Assembly: GCA_030430125.1 (NCBI GenBank) | Contig: JAUIGA010000094.1 | Span: forward strand, 1 to 9,969 | Origin: Chloroflexia bacterium | GTDB lineage: Bacteria; Chloroflexota; Chloroflexia; Thermomicrobiales; UBA6265 | Direction: 5' to 3' | DNA: 9,969 bases | In this document: positions 6,381 through 9,969 of the stretch, piece by piece | Layout of the letters: the number at the start of each line of letters is the position of its first letter | Position numbering within the stretch: position 1 is the first letter of the stretch | Position numbers and translations under genes: made by a program | Notes under the pieces: generated by a model | What the model was told of the DNA's origin: nothing | Database searches by the model: none | What the model saw: only the letters and a program-made list of their open reading frames with translations

Positions 6381-7300
6381 GCGTGCTGGAGACATTGCTC
6401 ATGGCGGCGGTCCTGTCTGCGGTGCCACTCATGCTGGCTGCGACGGGTGAAGCCATCGGGCAACGCAGTGGATTGCTCAACCTGGGGGTCGAAGGGGTGA
6501 TGCTGGCGGGTGGGCTGGCAGCGTTCGTCGCTGTGGATCTCAGCTCCTCCTTCGTCGTCGGTCTCGGAGCGGGTGCATGCGCCGGCGCATCGATTGGGTT
6601 GGGGTTTGGCGTGTTGGCGACCCGATTTGCGGCGTCGCAGATCGTGCTGGGCCTCGGGCTCGCGCTGGGCGGGGCGGGGCTTACCGGATTTCTGTTTCGC
6701 GAGCGATACGGATTGACGCAGCCGTTGCTGGCGCAAGGTATGGAACGCCCCTTTGATGGAGCGGCGGACATACCTGTCGTTGGGTTGATGCTGTTCGGCC
6801 AGAAGTGGTTTGTCTACATTGCTGTCTGTCTTGTGGTCCTGGCGGGGTACCTGGTGCGGCGGAGCCGGGCTGGTCTCGTCCTGCGAGCGGCGGGAGACAG
6901 TCCGTTCGCGGTCGAGGCCGCGGGTATCGACGTGTCCACCGTGCGCATCCTCGCGGCGATGTCGGGGCAGGCGCTTGCAGGCCTGGGTGGCGCGGCCCTG
7001 GCTATTGTGGAAGTGGGGTTCTTCGCGCCAGGTTTGACGGTGGGTATCGGGTTCATTGCGATCGCCCTCGCGATGATCGGGAGACAGGATCCTTGGCTCA
7101 TCGCGATCCTGGCGCTGGTATTCGGCTTGCTGCGTGGAGCCGGGACGGCAATTCAGCTGACCGACCTGCGCATCCAGACCGAGTTGCTCGATGTCATGCC
7201 CTATGCCGGAATGCTGTTGCTGGTGGTAGCTCTTGGGCGCCGGGTACGGCTCCCGGCAACGCTGGGTCTGGCGTATCATCGGGAATCGAGAGGTGCGTGA
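6377..7300 (+). CDS. BMP-family ABC importer, permease subunit 2
   Basis: A 307-residue hydrophobic permease (BPD_transp_2, YufQ/NupQ-like), the second half of the channel. The family start block appears as GQRSGLLNLGVEGVML at 28-43, and the coupling-type region LRAAGDSPFAVEAAGIDV at 169-186 should contact the ATPase. Hydrophobic segments lie near 5-22, 40-55, 60-80, 88-106, 145-162, 193-212, 220-235, 240-252 and 274-287. The start ATG at 6377 overlaps the stop of permease 1 as ATGA and has a strong GGGAGG at 6365-6370, six bases upstream. Its own stop at 7298-7300 lies 26 bp before the binding-protein start. The two permeases are different proteins rather than a duplicate, as is normal in BMP importers, where they form a heterodimer. 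Confidence 0.93.
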   Translation: MSVLETLLMAAVLSAVPLMLAATGEAIGQRSGLLNLGVEGVMLAGGLAAFVAVDLSSSFVVGLGAGACAGASIGLGFGVLATRFAASQIVLGLGLALGGAGLTGFLFRERYGLTQPLLAQGMERPFDGAADIPVVGLMLFGQKWFVYIAVCLVVLAGYLVRRSRAGLVLRAAGDSPFAVEAAGIDVSTVRILAAMSGQALAGLGGAALAIVEVGFFAPGLTVGIGFIAIALAMIGRQDPWLIAILALVFGLLRGAGTAIQLTDLRIQTELLDVMPYAGMLLLVVALGRRVRLPATLGLAYHRESRGA

Positions 7301-7316
7301 CACCCTGGAACGGCGG

Positions 7317-7322
7317 AAAGGA
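7317..7322 (+). promoter_or_regulatory. Ribosome binding site choosing the binding-protein start
   Basis: AAAGGA lies four bases before the ATG at 7327. This favours ATG 7327 over the in-frame GTG at 7297, which overlaps the permease stop as GTGA and has its own GAGAGG at 7288-7293. Starting at 7327 also gives a clean signal peptide. Confidence 0.6.
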
Positions 7323-7326
7323 TCTG

Positions 7327-8397
7327 ATGCAGATGTGGATCGGAACGACGATCAGGTTGGCGATGCTGTTGGGGTTGCTGCTGCCGGCAACATGGTGGTC
7401 GGCCGCGGCGGGTAGCGCACAGGAGTCGGTGGATTCGGTCGCCATCGTGATCCCGGCCAGTCGATCCAACCAGGGGTGGGATCAGCAGGGGGCCGATTCG
7501 CTCGAGGCCGTCGGTGAAGCGCGCGGTATCGATATCGAGGTCGTGGAGAATGCCGGGTACGAGGACATCACCCCAATCCTGCTTGACCTCGCGGCGGACG
7601 GCGTTGACCTGATCATCTGTCATGCGTCGGGTTACCAAACGGTATGCCCGGAGTTTGCGCAGCGCGAGGGGGTCCCGATGGTCGTGACCGAGAACCCCGA
7701 TGCCGTCGTCGAGGGCCTCGTTTCCGACTACGAAACGCAGGCACATCAGGTCGCGTACCTGGCAGGTGTGCTCGCGGCGCTGGAAACCCGGACCGGCACC
7801 GTCGCGGTTGTGGTTTCCGGGGAGCCGCCAACGTGGAACTACATGACCGCCGGGTTTGTGCAGGGTGTGCACGATACCGACCCGGAGGTCGAGGTGCTCT
7901 ACAACGTCATCGGCGAGGCGGCGTATGACGACGCGCCGAATGCCCGACGCGTCACGGAGACGGTCATTGCCGCTGGTGCGGACATCGTGTTCGGCATGGG
8001 CGACGGTGCGTCGTTCGGCATGATCCAGGCAATCCGGGAGCACAACGCCGATGCCGGAGCGGACGAGCAGGTTCGCTTCATCGACGTGATCGGCGACAAG
8101 TCCGATTCGGATGCGGCGGACCTGCTGCTCACATCGGTGTTGTTCGACTACACGGGCGCCTGGAATCAGTTCATCGACGATCTCGAAGCCGGATCGTTCG
8201 GCACCGTGTACACGATGGATCTCGAGAACGAGGGAGTTCGCCTGCTGGAGCCACAGATCGAGGTCGACGATGCAACGATGGCAAAGGTCGAGGAGGCGAG
8301 GCAGGCGCTCCTGGTTGGTGACATCGACGTCCCGGAGATCGCTGACGCCGACGAGCTGGCAGCATTCCTTGAGTCACTCGAAGAGGGTGCGGAATGA
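7327..8397 (+). CDS. BMP-family extracellular substrate-binding protein (basic membrane protein, PnrA/TmpC-like)
   Basis: A 356-residue exported binding protein for the ABC importer. Residues 1-31 form a signal peptide: a short N-region with R10, the hydrophobic core LAMLLGLLLP, and a likely signal peptidase I site after AGSA. There is no lipobox Cys near the cleavage point, although many BMP proteins of Gram-positive type are lipoproteins. The mature part begins VDSVAIVIPASRSNQGWDQ (35-53), the typical first strand and ligand loop, followed by VDLIICHASGY at 93-103, AYLAGVLAAL at 143-152, a PPTWNYMTAGFVQGV block from 167 and a GADIVFGMGDGAS strand later. The family binds purine nucleosides or other small ligands (autoinducer-2, some sugars or thiamine-like compounds in relatives), so nucleoside is likely but not proven. 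The acidic C-terminal tail ends in EEGAE. Its stop overlaps the aminotransferase start. Confidence 0.93.
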   Translation: MQMWIGTTIRLAMLLGLLLPATWWSAAAGSAQESVDSVAIVIPASRSNQGWDQQGADSLEAVGEARGIDIEVVENAGYEDITPILLDLAADGVDLIICHASGYQTVCPEFAQREGVPMVVTENPDAVVEGLVSDYETQAHQVAYLAGVLAALETRTGTVAVVVSGEPPTWNYMTAGFVQGVHDTDPEVEVLYNVIGEAAYDDAPNARRVTETVIAAGADIVFGMGDGASFGMIQAIREHNADAGADEQVRFIDVIGDKSDSDAADLLLTSVLFDYTGAWNQFIDDLEAGSFGTVYTMDLENEGVRLLEPQIEVDDATMAKVEEARQALLVGDIDVPEIADADELAAFLESLEEGAE

Positions 8398-9587
8398 CCG
8401 ATCGAACTCGCGCGTGGCCGCGCATGACGCAGGCATCCGGCCCTGTCGATGTATCCCCCGACACCCTGCGTGCCATGCAGCGGCCCGTGCTCTATCACTA
8501 CGACCCGGCGTTCCTGCAACTGTTCGAGCGTGTGGTTTCGCTGCTTCGCGACGTGTTCCAGACGCGCCACGACGTGGTGATCATGCAGGGCGAGGCGGTG
8601 CTCGCGCTCGAAGCTGCCGCCGCGTCGCTCGTCAGGCCGGGCACGACGGTGCTCAACCTGGTCTCCGGGGTGTTTGGCGACGGCTATGCCGGCTGGATCA
8701 GGAAGTATGGCGGCGAGGTCGTCGAGGTCCGCGTTCCGTACAACGAGGCGATCGACCCGGAGTCGGTCAAGATGGCGCTCGATGCGCATCCCGAGATCTC
8801 GATGCTGTCCGTCGTGCATTGCGAAACGCCGTCGGGCACGATGAACCCGGTTGGAGAGATCTGCCGGATTGCCCGCGACCGCGGCGTGATCACCGTCGTC
8901 GACACGGTTTCCGGGCTGGGAGTGGAGGCCTACTCTCCCGAGGCGTGGGGAATCGACATTGCGGTGGCTGGTCCACAGAAGTGCCTTGGCGGGGTGCCGG
9001 GCCTGTCGCTGGTGGCCGTCAGTCCCGCGGCGTGGGCTGCGATGGAGTGCGTCGAGAACCCACTTCGTGGCAGCTACCTGTCACTGCTGGATTGGAAATC
9101 GTCCTGGATCGAGCAGCGGCGATTCCCCTACACACCGTCGGTCTCGGACATCTTCGCACTGGAAGCTACCCTGGAGCAGGCTGTGTGTGAAGGGATCGAT
9201 CGCATGGCCGCGCGGCATCAATGGGTGGCAGCGGCGGCGCGGGCCGCGATCGCCGCGCTTGGCCTGACGCTCTGGCCGGCGCGCAGCGAGATCGCGGCGC
9301 CGGGATGCACAGCGGTGGCGATTCCGGGTGGAACCAGCGCTGATGAGATCGTGCACGCGATGCGTAATAGATATGGCGTGATGGTTTCGGGAGGGTATGG
9401 CGAGCTTGCCGGTCAGGTGGTGCGTCTGGGACACATGGGTCCGACCGCGCACCCGACGGCGCTGTTCGCGCAGCTCGGTGTGTTCGAGCGCGCGCTGCTG
9501 GATCTTGGGGTGGCGATCCAGACCGGAGCGGGTGTTGGCGCGGCGGTCGAACGCCTCGCGGGGTGGAACGATGCGGCGGCCGGATGA
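8394..9587 (+). CDS. Class V PLP-dependent aminotransferase, alanine/serine/ureidoglycine-glyoxylate group
   Basis: A 397-residue fold-type I enzyme of the AGXT/PucG group, which transfers amino groups from alanine, serine or (S)-ureidoglycine to glyoxylate or pyruvate. The N-terminal VDVSPDTLRAM and LYHYDPAF (33-40) match the family entry region. MQGEAVLALEAA (64-75) is the phosphate-binding turn, CETPSGT (143-149) and VVDTVSG (168-174, D170 to the pyridine nitrogen) line the cofactor, and GPQKCLGG (193-200) holds the Schiff-base K196. PYTPSVSDIFALE (245-257) and R344 in VVRLGHMG complete the active site, R344 probably binding the substrate carboxylate. The start ATG at 8394 overlaps the binding-protein stop (ATGA); an ATG at 8424 is an alternative. 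Being the last gene of the importer operon, it may act on the imported compound or on glyoxylate released from it. The exact amino donor cannot be read from the sequence. Confidence 0.92.
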   Translation: MTDRTRAWPRMTQASGPVDVSPDTLRAMQRPVLYHYDPAFLQLFERVVSLLRDVFQTRHDVVIMQGEAVLALEAAAASLVRPGTTVLNLVSGVFGDGYAGWIRKYGGEVVEVRVPYNEAIDPESVKMALDAHPEISMLSVVHCETPSGTMNPVGEICRIARDRGVITVVDTVSGLGVEAYSPEAWGIDIAVAGPQKCLGGVPGLSLVAVSPAAWAAMECVENPLRGSYLSLLDWKSSWIEQRRFPYTPSVSDIFALEATLEQAVCEGIDRMAARHQWVAAAARAAIAALGLTLWPARSEIAAPGCTAVAIPGGTSADEIVHAMRNRYGVMVSGGYGELAGQVVRLGHMGPTAHPTALFAQLGVFERALLDLGVAIQTGAGVGAAVERLAGWNDAAAG

Positions 9588-9595
9588 GACGTGAC

Positions 9596-9622
9596 GGGGC
9601 GCGACTTGTGGCGCTCCGCCCC
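9596..9622 (+). terminator. GC hairpin after the aminotransferase, possible terminator
   Basis: GGGGCG at 9596-9601 pairs with CGCCCC at 9617-9622, with G9603-A9604 and T9615-C9616 extending the stem past a single bulged base. It begins nine bases after the aminotransferase stop, where a terminator is expected. The sequence after it is AATTCATCC with no T-run, so it is not a classical intrinsic terminator. The rest of the spacer to 9863 shows no coding frame or other element that I can support. Confidence 0.3.
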
Positions 9623-9863
9623 AATTCATCCCGGTCTCGTTTCCGACAGGATATTCAGAATTCGGTTGAGCGGACCGCCGGGGGCTGCCACAAGGGCCGC
9701 TCGTACGCGGTTCGTTCGGACCTTGCTGTTGGAGCCGCAGGGGCGGCAGCGACGGATGGGCCCATGTGTGATCCTTCGAGCGTTGAATCAGGGGACATCC
9801 GTCGTGAGCCTGCGGGTGGCTCCTGCCAGGTGACCTTGGAGTTGCGGGGGCGAGTGTCCGTGA

Positions 9864-9969
9864 CTACACCGAGGACGAGTCGGCTGTCTCGTCTTCCGGC
9901 GCAGACCACAGCCGCCAGAATATGGCGATCTCGATAGCGAACAGCAATGTGGTGACGATGGCCGACGCG
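9864..9969 (-). CDS. C-terminal end of a membrane protein (5' end beyond the window)
   Basis: On the minus strand a frame enters at base 9968 and ends at a TAG (plus-strand CTA, 9864-9866), giving 34 residues. They read as a transmembrane helix (IVTTLLFAIEIAIFW) followed by a short, acidic, Ser-rich tail ending in ADSSSV. About four fifths of the third codon positions are G or C, against about half in the competing frame that runs on to 9655, so this is the better choice. The gene would converge on the aminotransferase. Too little is present to name a family; a small single-helix or multi-helix membrane protein is all that can be said. Confidence 0.5.
   Translation of the reverse strand, partial: ASAIVTTLLFAIEIAIFWRLWSAPEDETADSSSV

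Noticed and set aside
8111..9190. Long plus-strand open frame across the binding-protein/aminotransferase junction
   Set aside because: Its translation is rich in Arg, Cys and Ser and lies in another frame of two well-supported genes; it is a shadow of high GC3.
5607..9253. GCGATCGC octamers (5607, 6057, 7058, 9246) resembling the cyanobacterial HIP1 repeat
   Set aside because: Four copies are more than a rough chance estimate, but all sit in coding DNA and mostly encode Ala-Ile-Ala stretches, so amino-acid and codon bias explain them well enough; the genes are not cyanobacterial in character.
9655..9909. Minus-strand frame across the final spacer
   Set aside because: Only about half of its third positions near the window end are G or C, and the overlapping frame ending at 9864 has much better codon use and a clear membrane helix.
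9591..9937. Short plus-strand frames after the aminotransferase
   Set aside because: Neither shows a recognisable protein pattern or convincing ribosome binding site, and they run into the better-supported minus-strand gene end.

Overview
The window comes from a GC-rich bacterium (roughly 60-65% GC by eye) with tightly packed genes that often join through 4-bp ATGA or GTGA stop/start overlaps. Gene content and protein style fit a free-living heterotroph, most like Chloroflexota (Thermomicrobia-type); a high-GC actinobacterial relative cannot be excluded. The lineage is an inference: there is no rRNA or marker gene here. I see no mobile element, CRISPR array, tRNA or phage gene, so this looks like ordinary chromosomal metabolic DNA.

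Region 1 (1-1185, plus strand): the last 53 codons of an unrecognised gene run by a 4-bp overlap into a 2-keto-3-deoxy-phospho-sugar aldolase (KDPG/KHG class). After 91 bp comes a 99-residue acidic protein that resembles the leader-like Os1348/Franean1_4349 (NHLP-related) small proteins.

Region 2 (1186-3644, minus strand): a compact three-gene unit, transcribed in the order hydroxypyruvate isomerase (hyi), uracil phosphoribosyltransferase (upp), cytoplasmic-type L-asparaginase. The last two overlap by an ATGA. The asparaginase stop codon directly abuts the stop codon of the small plus-strand gene, with no base between them.

Region 3 (3645-3855): a 211-bp divergent intergenic stretch that must hold the starts of both flanking operons. 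I found only short dyads and no convincing promoter.

Region 4 (3856-9587, plus strand): a complete BMP-family (nucleoside/purine-type) ABC importer made of a two-domain ATPase, two permeases and an exported binding protein, followed by a class V PLP-dependent aminotransferase of the alanine/serine/ureidoglycine-glyoxylate group. Most junctions overlap, so the five genes are probably one translationally coupled operon.

Region 5 (9588-9969): a 276-bp spacer with a GC hairpin just after the aminotransferase, then the C-terminal end of a membrane protein on the minus strand that runs off the window.

Taken together, the genes suggest nucleobase/nucleoside or ureide uptake (importer), base salvage (upp), nitrogen release (asparaginase) and handling of glyoxylate or hydroxypyruvate (aminotransferase, hyi). 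That link is a hypothesis from context. I found no clearly new defence, mobile or RNA system; the least ordinary items are the orphan leader-like small protein and the transporter-aminotransferase pairing.
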